A stretch of 32,159 nt of DNA. It comes from Streptosporangium amethystogenes (lineage in GTDB: Bacteria; Actinomycetota; Actinomycetes; Streptosporangiales; Streptosporangiaceae). The stretch covers positions 1 through 32,159 of the forward strand of contig NZ_JOEQ01000051.1 of the NCBI RefSeq assembly GCF_000721075.1, given 5' to 3'. Shown one piece after another: positions 8,252 through 16,869 of this stretch. Made by a program: the position numbers and the translations under genes. Positions within the stretch are counted from its first letter, which is position 1, and each line of letters opens with the position of its first letter. The notes beneath the pieces are model-generated. The model did not search any database and was not told the origin of the DNA. It worked only from the letters and a program-made list of their open reading frames with translations.

Positions 8252-8365
8252 AGCCGTACGCTCACGCGATGCCTCCCCGGGCCCATCGGCCGCCCCGTCT
8301 CGTCATACGAGAGCCGCTCCGGCTGGACCTCACCCCTTATTAAAACGATTTCATTCTGGAGAGCG

Positions 8366-9637
8366 ATGTCCGACACCGCGCACCCGTCTCCGGCCATCGC
8401 CGCCGCCGGACCGCCGCCAAGGGTCGGCGGCGGGTTCATCGCCGTCTACGTCCTGGCCTATCTCGGGCTGTACGTGGCGGTCATGACCCCGCTGCTGGTC
8501 TCCCTTGCAATCCGCCTGCAGCAGATCGACCCGGCCGGCAAGGAGACGGCCCTCGGCCTGGTGGTCGGGGTCGGCACGCTCGTCAACATCGTCGCGAGCC
8601 CGGTCGTCGGCATGCTCAGCGACAACACCACCTCCCGGCTGGGGCGGCGGCGTCCCTGGATGCTGGCCGGAATGCCCCTGCTGATCGCCGGAGCGGTGAT
8701 CATCGCCACCGTCGAGTCGGTTTCCGGGGCACTCGTGGGTTACGTGGTCGGGCAGATAGGCCTGAGCTGCGTCATAACGCCGCTGGTGGCGATCATGCCC
8801 GATCAGGTGCCCGAGGAGCAGCGTGGCAAGGTGGGCGGGTTGCTCGGGTTCACCGCGCAGATCGCCGGAGTCGGCGGATTCCAGATCGCCGGGATGCTCA
8901 GCGACTCCCCCCTGCTGCTGTTCTTGACCCCCGTTCTCGTGGCCTGCGTCACGGTGCTGCTGCTGGTCGTGGTGATGCCCGACCGCCGCCTGTCGGAGGC
9001 CGAGCGCGGCGCCCTCGACTTCGCCGGCCTGCTGCGCGGCCTCACGTTCGACCCGCGGCGCCACCGCGACTTCAGCTGGACCTGGATGGGGCGTTTTCTC
9101 ATCCACTTCAGCCTGATGTTCCTGTCCACCTACCAGCTGTACTTCCTCACCGACCACCTCGGCTACGAACTGGGCGAGGTCACCGGCCTGCTGGCGATCA
9201 CCGGCGGTATCGGGCTGGTGATGACGTCCGTGGGCGCGATCGCCAGCGGTTATCTGTCGGACCGCCTGCGGCGGCGCAAGGTCTTCATCTACCTGGCCGC
9301 CGCCCTCTTTGTCGTCGGGTTCGTGATCATCGCTTTCGCCTCGTCGTTCACCTCGGTCCTGGTGGGCTCGCAGTTCATCCTGTTCGGCGCCGGGGTGTTC
9401 GGCGCGGTGGACCTGGCCATGGTCACCGACGTACTGCCCAACCGCGAGTCGGAGGCGGGCAAGTTCATGAGCATCTTCGGTATCGCCAGCGCTCTGCCCC
9501 AGTCGGCCGCGCCCGTCGTGGCGCCGTTCGTCCTGGCGGTGGGTGGTGGCGGCAACTATCCGCTGCTCTTCCTGGTCGCCGCCGGCATCGCGGTCGCGGG
9601 CGGCCTGAGCGTCCGCCCCATCAAGGGGGTACGGTGA
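8366..9637 (+). CDS. MFS transporter (glycoside/sugar, GPH-like)
   Basis: 423 residues from ATG 8366 (GGAGAG a few bases upstream); the frame is open further upstream, but that part covers the promoter. About twelve hydrophobic helices are visible, the first at FIAVYVLAYLGLYVAVMTPL. The loop between helices 2 and 3 carries SDNTTSRLGRRRPWML, the D-x5-GRRR/PW motif of the MFS superfamily and of GPH-type sugar carriers. It probably imports the rhamnosylated compound or a released sugar by ion symport. It is first in the operon, followed by the rhamnosidase gene 46 bp later with its own operator, so internal promoter control is possible. The substrate cannot be read from the sequence. Confidence 0.85.
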   Translation: MSDTAHPSPAIAAAGPPPRVGGGFIAVYVLAYLGLYVAVMTPLLVSLAIRLQQIDPAGKETALGLVVGVGTLVNIVASPVVGMLSDNTTSRLGRRRPWMLAGMPLLIAGAVIIATVESVSGALVGYVVGQIGLSCVITPLVAIMPDQVPEEQRGKVGGLLGFTAQIAGVGGFQIAGMLSDSPLLLFLTPVLVACVTVLLLVVVMPDRRLSEAERGALDFAGLLRGLTFDPRRHRDFSWTWMGRFLIHFSLMFLSTYQLYFLTDHLGYELGEVTGLLAITGGIGLVMTSVGAIASGYLSDRLRRRKVFIYLAAALFVVGFVIIAFASSFTSVLVGSQFILFGAGVFGAVDLAMVTDVLPNRESEAGKFMSIFGIASALPQSAAPVVAPFVLAVGGGGNYPLLFLVAAGIAVAGGLSVRPIKGVR

Positions 9638-9645
9638 ACACGAAA

Positions 9646-9661
9646 ACTGACACGTGTAAGT
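9646..9661. promoter_or_regulatory. Putative LacI operator before rhamnosidase copy B
   Basis: ACTGACACGTGTAAGT is the best-conserved site in the window, centred on CACGTG (9651-9656). It lies only 22 bp before the rhamnosidase ATG, overlapping where a promoter or ribosome-site region would be. Confidence 0.65.
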
Positions 9662-9683
9662 TCCTTGCTCGGAGGAGGCCTCA

Positions 9684-12428
9684 ATGACGACCTGCGTGAC
9701 CGATATCCGTTTCGATCACCTGCGGGAACCGCTGGGCATCGGAAACGCCTCTCCCCGCCTGTCGTGGATCACCCAGACCGGCAGGGGCGGATGGACGCAG
9801 CTGGCCTACGAGATCGAGGCTCGCGGTGAGCGGGTCGGGGGCACGTCCGCGGAGTCGGTGCTGGTGGCCTGGCCTTTCGCGCCGCTGGCCTCCCGGGAGC
9901 GTGTGGCGGTGCGGGTTCGGGTGCGGGGGGCCGAGGGGTGGTCGTCGTGGAGCGAGGAGGCTCATGTCGAGGCCGGCCTGCTGGAGTCGGCGGACTGGTC
10001 GGCCCGGTTCGCCGACCCGGGGGAGGGGTCGCTGCTGCGCGGCGAGTTCTCCGTACGGGCCGCAGTGCGCTCGGCCCGCCTGTATGCGACCGCGCTGGGT
10101 GTCTACGAGGCGGAACTGAACGGCGTCGTCGTCGGCGACCATGTGCTGGCTCCCGGCTGGACGGCTTATGAGCACCGGCTGCGCTACCAGACCTTCGACG
10201 TGACCGCCCTGCTGCGCCAAGGCCGCAACTGCCTGGGTGCCACGCTGGGCGACGGCTGGTACCGGGGCCGGCTCGGTTTCGACGGCAAGCGGGCCCTCTA
10301 CGGTGACCGGCTCGCCTGGCTGGCCCAGCTGGAGATCACCTACGACGACGGAGGCGTCGAGCGGTTCGCCACCGACGCCTCCTGGCGGTCGGCGTCCGGC
10401 CCGCTGATCTGCTCCGACCTCTACGACGGCGAGGCCTACGACGCGCGCCTGGAGAGATCGGGCTGGTCGCTGCCGGGCCACGACGTGACTGATTGGTCGC
10501 CGGTCGAGCTCGTGGAGCGTGACCTGTCCACGCTGGTGGCCCCCGACGGGCCGCCGGTGCGCCGCACGCAGGTGCTGACCCCGGTGGACAGGCGCACGAC
10601 CCCGCTGGGCACCACGATCGTCGACTTCGGCCAGAACCTCGCGGGCCGGCTGCGCGTCACCGTCCGCGGGCGGGCCGGGGAGCAGGTCGTATTGCGCCAC
10701 GCCGAGGTGCTCCAGGACGGTGAGCTGTGCGTCGCGCCGCTGCGCACGGCCAAGGCCACCGACGTCTACACTCTGCGCGGCGGCGAGGAGGAGATATGGG
10801 AGCCGCGCTTCACCTTTCACGGGTTCCGCTACGCCGAGATCAGCGGCCCCGTGGAGGAGGTGGCCGCCGTGGTGTGCCACTCGGACCTGGAGCGCACCGG
10901 CTGGTTCACCTGCTCCGACCCCCTGCTGGAGGGCCTGCACGAGAACGTCGTGTGGAGCATGCGCGGCAACTTCCTGGACGTGCCCACCGACTGCCCGCAA
11001 CGCGACGAACGCCTGGGCTGGACCGGTGACCTGCAGGTGTTCGCCCCGACGGCGTCGTTCCTGTTCGACAGCGCCGGATTTTTGACCTCCTGGCTGGCCG
11101 ACCTGGCGGCCGAGCAGGGCGAGAACGGCGTGGTGCCCTACATCGTGCCCGACGTGATGACCGGGGGCGACAACGCCGCCGCCGCATGGGGCGACGCCGC
11201 GGTGATCGTGCCGTGGGTGCTGTATCGCCGCTACGGCGACGCCGGGATCCTGCGGGCACAGTTCGACAGCATGCGCGCCTGGGTCGACCACGTGGCCGGC
11301 CTGGCCGGGCCGGATCACCTGTGGAACAGCGGCTTCCAGTTCGGCGACTGGCTGGACCCCACCGCCCCGGCCAACCGGCCCGAGCAGGCCAGGACCTACC
11401 CCGAGATCGTGGCCACCGCCTACTTCGCCCGCTCGGCCGACCTGCTCGCCCGGACGGCGGCGCTCCTCGGCCGCGCCGAGGAGGAATCCCGCTATCAGGC
11501 GCTGGCGGCCCGGGTGCGCCAGGCGTTCCAGAACGAGTACACCACCGCTTCCGGCCGGCTGCTCAGCGACTCGCCCACCGCCTACGTCCTGGCCCTGGAG
11601 TTCGCCCTGCTGCCCGGCCCCCTCCAGCGTCGCCACGCCGCCGCCCGCCTGGTGGAACTGGTGCGCGGCAGCGGCTACACGATCGCCACCGGATTCGTCG
11701 GCACCCCGCTGATCTGCGACGCCCTGACCGAGGCGGGCCACCTGGAGGCGGCCTACCGATTGCTGTCGCAACGCGAGTGCCCCTCCTGGCTGTACCCGGT
11801 GACCATGGGCGCCACCACGATCTGGGAGCGCTGGGACAGCCTGCTGCCCGACGGCACCGTCAACCCCAGCGGGATGACCTCCTTCAACCACTACGCGCTG
11901 GGCGCGGTCGCCGACTGGCTGCACCGCACCGTCGCCGGACTGGCCCCGGCCGAGCCCGGCTACCGCGCTTTGACCATCGCCCCCCGCCCCGGCGGCGGTC
12001 TGACCCACGCGACCGCCCGGCTGCGCACCCCGTACGGCCTCGCCTCCTCCTCCTGGCGCCTCGACGGCGGGCAGATCAGCGTCGAGGCGGTCGTCCCGGC
12101 CAACACCACCGCCCAGGTGACCCTGCCGGGCGGGGACCGGATCACGGTCGGCTCCGGCACCCACCGCTGGAGCGCACCGCACGCCGACGCCCAGGCCGAC
12201 GCCGCCCCGCTCACCCTGGACAGCACCCTGGCCGAGGTCGCCGACCGGCCCGGTGCCCTGCGGGTTCTCACCGACGCCATCGTCGGGCACCTGCCGGAGA
12301 TCGCCGAGCACGTGCAGGCCGGGCTCGACTCCGCCCAGCAGAACATGACCGTCCGCGAGGCGATCGCGATGATCCCGGGCGGCGAGTACCTGCCCGCCGA
12401 GATCGAGACCGGCTTCGCCCGCCTTTGA
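9684..12428 (+). CDS. GH78 alpha-L-rhamnosidase with C-terminal extension (copy B)
   Basis: 914 residues, ATG 9684 with GGAGGA seven bases upstream. Domain order matches the copy at 3252: N-terminal fibronectin-like region, Bac_rhamnosid_N, concanavalin-like domain (VDFGQNLAGRLRV), six-hairpin catalytic barrel and C-terminal beta sandwich (LTIAPRPGGGLTHA). The acid motif DCPQRDERLGWTGD is at 436-449 with Asp441 and Glu442; TTIWERW near 712-718 supplies the likely general base Glu715. Past residue about 835 it has an extra helical tail (LDSTLAEVADRPGALRVLTD...) absent from copy A. There is no signal peptide, so it is probably cytoplasmic. It should release rhamnose from imported rhamnosides, passing the deglycosylated product to the esterase and glucosidase encoded next. 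The gap to the esterase gene is 18 bp. Confidence 0.94.
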   Translation: MTTCVTDIRFDHLREPLGIGNASPRLSWITQTGRGGWTQLAYEIEARGERVGGTSAESVLVAWPFAPLASRERVAVRVRVRGAEGWSSWSEEAHVEAGLLESADWSARFADPGEGSLLRGEFSVRAAVRSARLYATALGVYEAELNGVVVGDHVLAPGWTAYEHRLRYQTFDVTALLRQGRNCLGATLGDGWYRGRLGFDGKRALYGDRLAWLAQLEITYDDGGVERFATDASWRSASGPLICSDLYDGEAYDARLERSGWSLPGHDVTDWSPVELVERDLSTLVAPDGPPVRRTQVLTPVDRRTTPLGTTIVDFGQNLAGRLRVTVRGRAGEQVVLRHAEVLQDGELCVAPLRTAKATDVYTLRGGEEEIWEPRFTFHGFRYAEISGPVEEVAAVVCHSDLERTGWFTCSDPLLEGLHENVVWSMRGNFLDVPTDCPQRDERLGWTGDLQVFAPTASFLFDSAGFLTSWLADLAAEQGENGVVPYIVPDVMTGGDNAAAAWGDAAVIVPWVLYRRYGDAGILRAQFDSMRAWVDHVAGLAGPDHLWNSGFQFGDWLDPTAPANRPEQARTYPEIVATAYFARSADLLARTAALLGRAEEESRYQALAARVRQAFQNEYTTASGRLLSDSPTAYVLALEFALLPGPLQRRHAAARLVELVRGSGYTIATGFVGTPLICDALTEAGHLEAAYRLLSQRECPSWLYPVTMGATTIWERWDSLLPDGTVNPSGMTSFNHYALGAVADWLHRTVAGLAPAEPGYRALTIAPRPGGGLTHATARLRTPYGLASSSWRLDGGQISVEAVVPANTTAQVTLPGGDRITVGSGTHRWSAPHADAQADAAPLTLDSTLAEVADRPGALRVLTDAIVGHLPEIAEHVQAGLDSAQQNMTVREAIAMIPGGEYLPAEIETGFARL

Positions 12429-12446
12429 TGACAGAAAAGGACCACG

Positions 12447-13412
12447 GTGCCGAGCAAGACCTACGACCTACTGGCGGCCATGTTCAAACAAGCGCGCGAC
12501 GGCCGCGGTTCCGAGCCGATGAATCTGGAGGAGGAACGCCGACAAAGCAGAGCCTATGACGACGCCTATCGGCCGATCCCCGGCCTCACCGACGAGACCG
12601 TCGAGGCGCTCTTCCCCGGAACCCGCCTGATGACGCCGGACGGGGCCCGCGACGACCTCGTCATCGTCTACATCCACGGCGGCGGGTTCCGGACGGGCTC
12701 GGCGCGTGCCGCCCGCCCGCTGGCCGCGCACCTCGCCCTCGGCACACGGGCACGGGTCCTGCTGGCGGAGTACCGGCTCGCACCGGAGCACCCCTACCCT
12801 GCCGCGCTCGATGACTGTGAGGCGGCCTACGCTCACGCGCTGAGCCTGATGCCCGGGAGCAAGGTCGTGATCGGCGGCGAGTCGGCCGGCGCGAACCTGG
12901 CCGCGGCGCTGCTGTTGCGTCGCCGAGACGCCGGTGATCTGCGACCGCTGGCCGGTTTCCTCTACTCCGGCGTCTATGACCTGCGGCCGGAGAACTACCT
13001 GTGTGGCAGCTGGGTGGAAAAGGACGAGACCGACCTGCTCCTGGACGCCGCACTCGGTCCGATCATGACGGCCGACTACCTCGCGGGGCGGTCTGCCACC
13101 GAGGTGTGCGTCTCACCGGTGCTCGCCGACCTGCGCGGACTGCCACCGCTGTTCCTGCAGGTGTCGAGCGCCGAACGCCTGCTGGATGATTCCCTCGCCC
13201 TGGCCGCCAACGCGGCCCGCGCCGGGGTGCACGTCGAGATGGAGGTCTGGCCGCAGATGCAGCACGCCTGGCAGGTGGCCGCCGGATTCCTGCCCGAGGC
13301 CACCGAGGCCGTCGATCGCACCGTCGCCTTCGTTCGGCGCGTCGCCGAGGGCAAGGTCGTCGACGGCACGGCTCTTTGCGGCGGTCCGGCCGCCCTTGAG
13401 GAGATCGTGTGA
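12447..13412 (+). CDS. Alpha/beta hydrolase fold-3 (HSL-family esterase)
   Basis: 321 residues, GTG 12447 with AAAGGA upstream. It has the hormone-sensitive-lipase family oxyanion motif HGGGF (77-81), the nucleophile motif GESAG (144-148, Ser146), a likely acid Asp247 or Asp248 and catalytic His273 in QMQHAW. Such enzymes hydrolyse small acyl or aryl esters in the cytoplasm. The stop overlaps the next start (GTGA at 13409-13412), so it is translated together with the GH3 glucosidase. Its role is probably removal of an ester group (acetyl, or a phenolic acid) from the imported glycoside. A truncated paralogue lies at 620-883. Confidence 0.9.
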   Translation: MPSKTYDLLAAMFKQARDGRGSEPMNLEEERRQSRAYDDAYRPIPGLTDETVEALFPGTRLMTPDGARDDLVIVYIHGGGFRTGSARAARPLAAHLALGTRARVLLAEYRLAPEHPYPAALDDCEAAYAHALSLMPGSKVVIGGESAGANLAAALLLRRRDAGDLRPLAGFLYSGVYDLRPENYLCGSWVEKDETDLLLDAALGPIMTADYLAGRSATEVCVSPVLADLRGLPPLFLQVSSAERLLDDSLALAANAARAGVHVEMEVWPQMQHAWQVAAGFLPEATEAVDRTVAFVRRVAEGKVVDGTALCGGPAALEEIV

Positions 13413-15835
13413 ACCACCATCGCCCCGAAGGAACGCCTGCGCCCGCCGTTGACGAGACGGATCTGTCGCGCCGCCTGGCCGCCATGACGTTGAAGGAGAA
13501 GGTCTGCCTGCTGACCGGTGCCGATGCCTGGACGCTGCCCCCGGTGGAGACGGCCGGGCTGGCGGCGATGATGCTGTCGGACGGCCCCGTCGGACCGCGC
13601 GGCGCCTCGTTCGGCGGCAACACCCCCGCGTCGTTGCTGTTTCCCAGCCCGACCTCGCTGGCCGCCACCTGGGACGAGGAGGACGCCCGCGAGGCCGGGC
13701 GGCTGATGGGCGCGCAAGCCCGCCGGATGGGGCTGCACGTGCTGCTCGCGCCGACGGTGAACCTGCACCGCTCACCGCTGGGCGGGCGCCACTTTGAGTG
13801 TTATTCGGAGGATCCGCTGCTCACCGCGCGTATCGCGGCGGGCTTCGTCGGGGGAGTGCAGTCGGCCGGGGTCGCGGCGACGGCCAAGCACTTCGTGGGC
13901 AACGACTCCGAGACCGAGCGGATGACCTTCGATGCCCGCATCGACGAGGCGACGCTGCGCCAGGTGTATCTGCCGCCGTTCGAGGCCGCGGTCCGCGAGG
14001 CCGGGGCGTGGGTGGTGATGGCCGCCTACAACGGCGTCAACGGCCAGAGCATGACCGAGAACCGGCGCCTGCTGGCCGATGTGCTCAAAGGTGAGTGGGA
14101 TTTCGACGGGGTGGTGGTGTCCGACTGGATGGCTGCCCGCTCCACCGAGGAGACGGCCCTGGCCGGGCTTGACGTGGTCATGCCCGGCCCGGGCGGGCCG
14201 TGGGGCGACGCGCTGGTCGCCGCGGTCGAAGACGGCCGCGTTCCCGCGCGGGTCGTCGACGACAAGGTGCTGCGAGTCCTGCGGCTGGCCGCCCGCACCG
14301 GCGCCCTTGACGGGATTCCCGCAACCCCGGCGCCGGCTGTACCCGACGACGTCCGGATGCGCCTTCGGCAGCTGGCGGTCCGCGGCTCGGTGCTGTTGCG
14401 CAACGACGGCCTGCTGCCGCTGCGGCCACGGGAGCTGACCCGGGTGGCGCTGATCGGACCCAACGCGGTCCGCTTCGCCGCCCAGGGCGGCGGCAGCGCG
14501 CACGTCACCGCCGAGCACGTGGTCACCCCGCTGGAGGGACTGCGCCGGGTACTCGGTGACGATGTCGAGATCACCGTTCGCCCCGGCGTCTTTCCGCACG
14601 CCAAACTGCTGCCCCTGCCGGCGGATCTGGCAGTCGATCCGGTCACCGGTGAGCCCGGGGTGCGGCTGGAGCTCCGCGCCGCCGACGGCGCGGCGGTATC
14701 GGCCGAACACCGGCAGATCGCCCCCTGGTGGTTCCCGATCGTCCTGGCCGAGGAGGTGACGGAACTGGCGCTGCGCGCCCGCCTGACCCTGACCGCCTCG
14801 GGCACCCACCGGCTGTCGGTGCTGGGCACCGGCCGACACACCCTGCGCGTGCCCGGCCGGCAGGACCAGCACCACGAGCAACTCCAAGACGGCGACGACA
14901 TCGCCGCCCTGCTGCTCAACCCCCCCTCGCATACCTTCACCTTCACCGCCGAGGCCGGAGAGGTCGAGATCGAGGTACTGACCACGCCGCAACGCAACCT
15001 GCCCTACCCCGTCACCCTGGCCGGGCTCGGCTACGAGCCGCCCCGCGGCGACGATGACGACGAGCTCACCGCCGCCGCCGAGGCCGCCCGCGACGCCGAC
15101 GTGGCCATCGTCATGGTCGGCAGCGACGCCGACACCGAGACCGAGAACCTCGACCGCACCACGCTGGCCCTGCACGGACGCCAGGACGAGCTGGTACGGC
15201 GGGTCTGCGCGGCCAACCCGCGCACCGTGGTCGTCGTCAACGCCGGAGCCCCCTGGCTGATGCCCTGGGCCGCCGAGCCCGCGGCGCTGCTGTGGTCGTG
15301 GTTCCCCGGGCAGGAGGGCGGCGACGCCATCGCCGACATCCTGCTCGGCTCCGAACCCGGCGGCCGCCTGCCCACCACCTTCCCCGTCGCCGAGAAAGAC
15401 GTTCCGATCCTGGACACCCGGCCGGTGAACGGCGTCCTGGAGTACACCGAGGGCGAGCACATCGGCTACCGCGCCTACCGGCCCGGCGGGGTGCTGTTCC
15501 CCTTCGGCCACGGCCTGTCCTACACCACCTGGGAGTACCTGCACGCCACCGCGAGTGACGGCGCGGTGGAGGTGACGATCCGCAACGGCGGCGACCGCCC
15601 CGGACGTGAGGTCGTCCAGGCCTACCTGGAGACAGGCCAGGGTGAACCGCCACGCCTGGCCGGATTCGCCGCCGTCGAAGCCGGCCCCGGGCAGAGCGTG
15701 ACCGCGCGCATCGAGGTGGCCGCCCGCACGCTGTCGCGCTGGAACGACGGCCGATGGACGCTCCCCGCCGGCCCGCACCGGCTGCTCCTGGGCCGCTCCG
15801 CCACCGACCTCCCCCTCACCTGCACCCTCGACTGA
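13409..15835 (+). CDS. GH3 beta-glycosidase with PA14 domain (beta-glucosidase type)
   Basis: 808 residues; GTG 13409 overlaps the esterase stop by four bases. The N-terminal (beta/alpha)8 domain (1-300) contains KHFVGNDSE and the nucleophile motif VVSDWMA with Asp239. The second domain begins RLRQLAVRGSVLLRNDGLLPL. A PA14-like insert lies around 395-535. The alpha/beta sandwich resumes (VAIVMVGSDADTETENLDRT, with Glu/Asp residues placed as the acid/base loop), and a fibronectin III-like domain closes the protein (FPFGHGLSYTTWEY, then VTIRNGGDRPGREVVQAYL). This is the architecture of bacterial beta-glucosidases such as those with PA14 that shape aglycone binding. No signal peptide. Predicted to remove a beta-linked glucose exposed after rhamnose release; exact sugar specificity is inferred. 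Confidence 0.92.
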   Translation: MNHHRPEGTPAPAVDETDLSRRLAAMTLKEKVCLLTGADAWTLPPVETAGLAAMMLSDGPVGPRGASFGGNTPASLLFPSPTSLAATWDEEDAREAGRLMGAQARRMGLHVLLAPTVNLHRSPLGGRHFECYSEDPLLTARIAAGFVGGVQSAGVAATAKHFVGNDSETERMTFDARIDEATLRQVYLPPFEAAVREAGAWVVMAAYNGVNGQSMTENRRLLADVLKGEWDFDGVVVSDWMAARSTEETALAGLDVVMPGPGGPWGDALVAAVEDGRVPARVVDDKVLRVLRLAARTGALDGIPATPAPAVPDDVRMRLRQLAVRGSVLLRNDGLLPLRPRELTRVALIGPNAVRFAAQGGGSAHVTAEHVVTPLEGLRRVLGDDVEITVRPGVFPHAKLLPLPADLAVDPVTGEPGVRLELRAADGAAVSAEHRQIAPWWFPIVLAEEVTELALRARLTLTASGTHRLSVLGTGRHTLRVPGRQDQHHEQLQDGDDIAALLLNPPSHTFTFTAEAGEVEIEVLTTPQRNLPYPVTLAGLGYEPPRGDDDDELTAAAEAARDADVAIVMVGSDADTETENLDRTTLALHGRQDELVRRVCAANPRTVVVVNAGAPWLMPWAAEPAALLWSWFPGQEGGDAIADILLGSEPGGRLPTTFPVAEKDVPILDTRPVNGVLEYTEGEHIGYRAYRPGGVLFPFGHGLSYTTWEYLHATASDGAVEVTIRNGGDRPGREVVQAYLETGQGEPPRLAGFAAVEAGPGQSVTARIEVAARTLSRWNDGRWTLPAGPHRLLLGRSATDLPLTCTLD

Positions 15836-15861
15836 CCCCTACCCTGGAAAAGAGAGAAGAC

Positions 15862-16632
15862 ATGATGCGACTCACCGACCGGCGCGTGCTGCTCACCGGC
15901 GCGGCCTCCGGCATCGGCCAGGCCACCGCGCTGCGGCTGCTGGAGGAGGGCGCCCGCGTCGTCGCCACCGACATCGCCGAGGACGGCCTGAAGGACACCT
16001 TCGCGCTGGCCACCCAGGCCGGCACCGCCGACCGGCTCACCACGCGCACGGTGAACATCGCCGACGAAAGCTCGGTGAACCAGGTCGTCACCGCGACGGT
16101 GACCGAGCTCGGCGGCCTGGACGCGCTGGTCAACGCCGCGGGCATCCTGCGCGGCGCGCACACCCACGACTGCTCGCTGGAGCTGTGGAACCAGATCATC
16201 GCCGTCAACCTCACCGGCACCTTCCTGATGACCCGGGCCGCGCTGCCCGCCCTGCTGCAGACCGGCCGCGGCGTGGTGGTGAACTTCAGCTCCACCTCCG
16301 CGTTCTTCGCCCACCCCTTCATGGCCGCGTACTCGGCCAGCAAGGGCGGCGTCGCCTCCTTCACCCACAGCATCGCCCAGGAGTACTCCCGCCAGGGTCT
16401 GCGCGCGGTGAACATCGTCCCGGGCGGCATCAGCAGCGGCATCACCAACAACATCACGCAGCTGGTGCCGCAGGACGTCGACTGGAACCTGTTCACCAAG
16501 CTCACCGCCGCCATCGGCGACGGCATCCCCGGCCCGGAGAACGTCGCCGGCGTCGTGGCCATGCTCCTCTCCGACGACGGCGCCTTCATCACCGGCACCG
16601 AGATCCGCGTCGACGGCGGCGCCCACCAGTGA
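15862..16632 (+). CDS. SDR-family NAD(P)-dependent oxidoreductase
   Basis: 256 residues from ATG 15862 (AGAGAGAAG just upstream; the adjacent ATG 15865 is equally possible). Classical short-chain dehydrogenase: the cofactor motif TGAASGIG is at 12-19, Asp37 follows the second beta strand and suggests NAD preference, NAAG is at 91-94, the catalytic serine lies in NFSSTSA (141-147), and Tyr157-x3-Lys161 is intact in YSASK. The C-terminal GxEIRVDGG segment is typical. It lies 26 bp after the GH3 gene and probably belongs to the same operon. It could oxidise a hydroxyl of the aglycone (for example a 3-hydroxy-steroid-like alcohol) or of the released sugar; the sequence does not decide. Confidence 0.9.
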   Translation: MMRLTDRRVLLTGAASGIGQATALRLLEEGARVVATDIAEDGLKDTFALATQAGTADRLTTRTVNIADESSVNQVVTATVTELGGLDALVNAAGILRGAHTHDCSLELWNQIIAVNLTGTFLMTRAALPALLQTGRGVVVNFSSTSAFFAHPFMAAYSASKGGVASFTHSIAQEYSRQGLRAVNIVPGGISSGITNNITQLVPQDVDWNLFTKLTAAIGDGIPGPENVAGVVAMLLSDDGAFITGTEIRVDGGAHQ

Positions 16633-16725
16633 GCGGACACGCTCCGCCCACGGAGAACCGGGCTCCTCCCACACTCTCGCTTTCCGCAGTCGGCTCACGT
16701 TCGAGGACCTCTTCGGGAAACGCTC

Positions 16726-16858
16726 TCACGGCGCCCGGTACACGCACTGCCCGTCGATGAGGGTCATGCGCACCCGGCCCGCGTGCGGGTCGGCCAGCAC
16801 GTCGCGAAGAGGGCCCTCCAGGAGCACCAGGTCGGCCACGCCGCCCGCGCGCAGAGCT
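16726..16858 (-). pseudogene. C-terminal fragment of an amidohydrolase-family gene
   Basis: The minus-strand frame ending at TGA 16728-16726 reads GVADLVLLEGPLRDVLADPH then VRMTLIDGQCVYRAP. This is the typical end of cyclic amidohydrolase/amidohydrolase-3 enzymes (ADLVVL... V..T.vdG..vyr). Upstream it runs straight into the ribosome site of the gene at 16870, so only about 43 codons remain. It fills the 237-bp gap between the SDR and amidohydrolase genes and marks an old rearrangement point. Confidence 0.6.
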
Positions 16859-16869
16859 CAGGAGGCCCC

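Noticed and set aside
9681..12311. Minus-strand open frame of 876 codons
   Set aside because: It lies exactly opposite the GH78 gene and has Gly/Ala/Val/Gln-rich low-complexity translation, the usual shadow of high-GC codon bias.
13772..15778. Minus-strand open frame of 668 codons
   Set aside because: Shadow of the GH3 gene; no domain motifs and biased composition.
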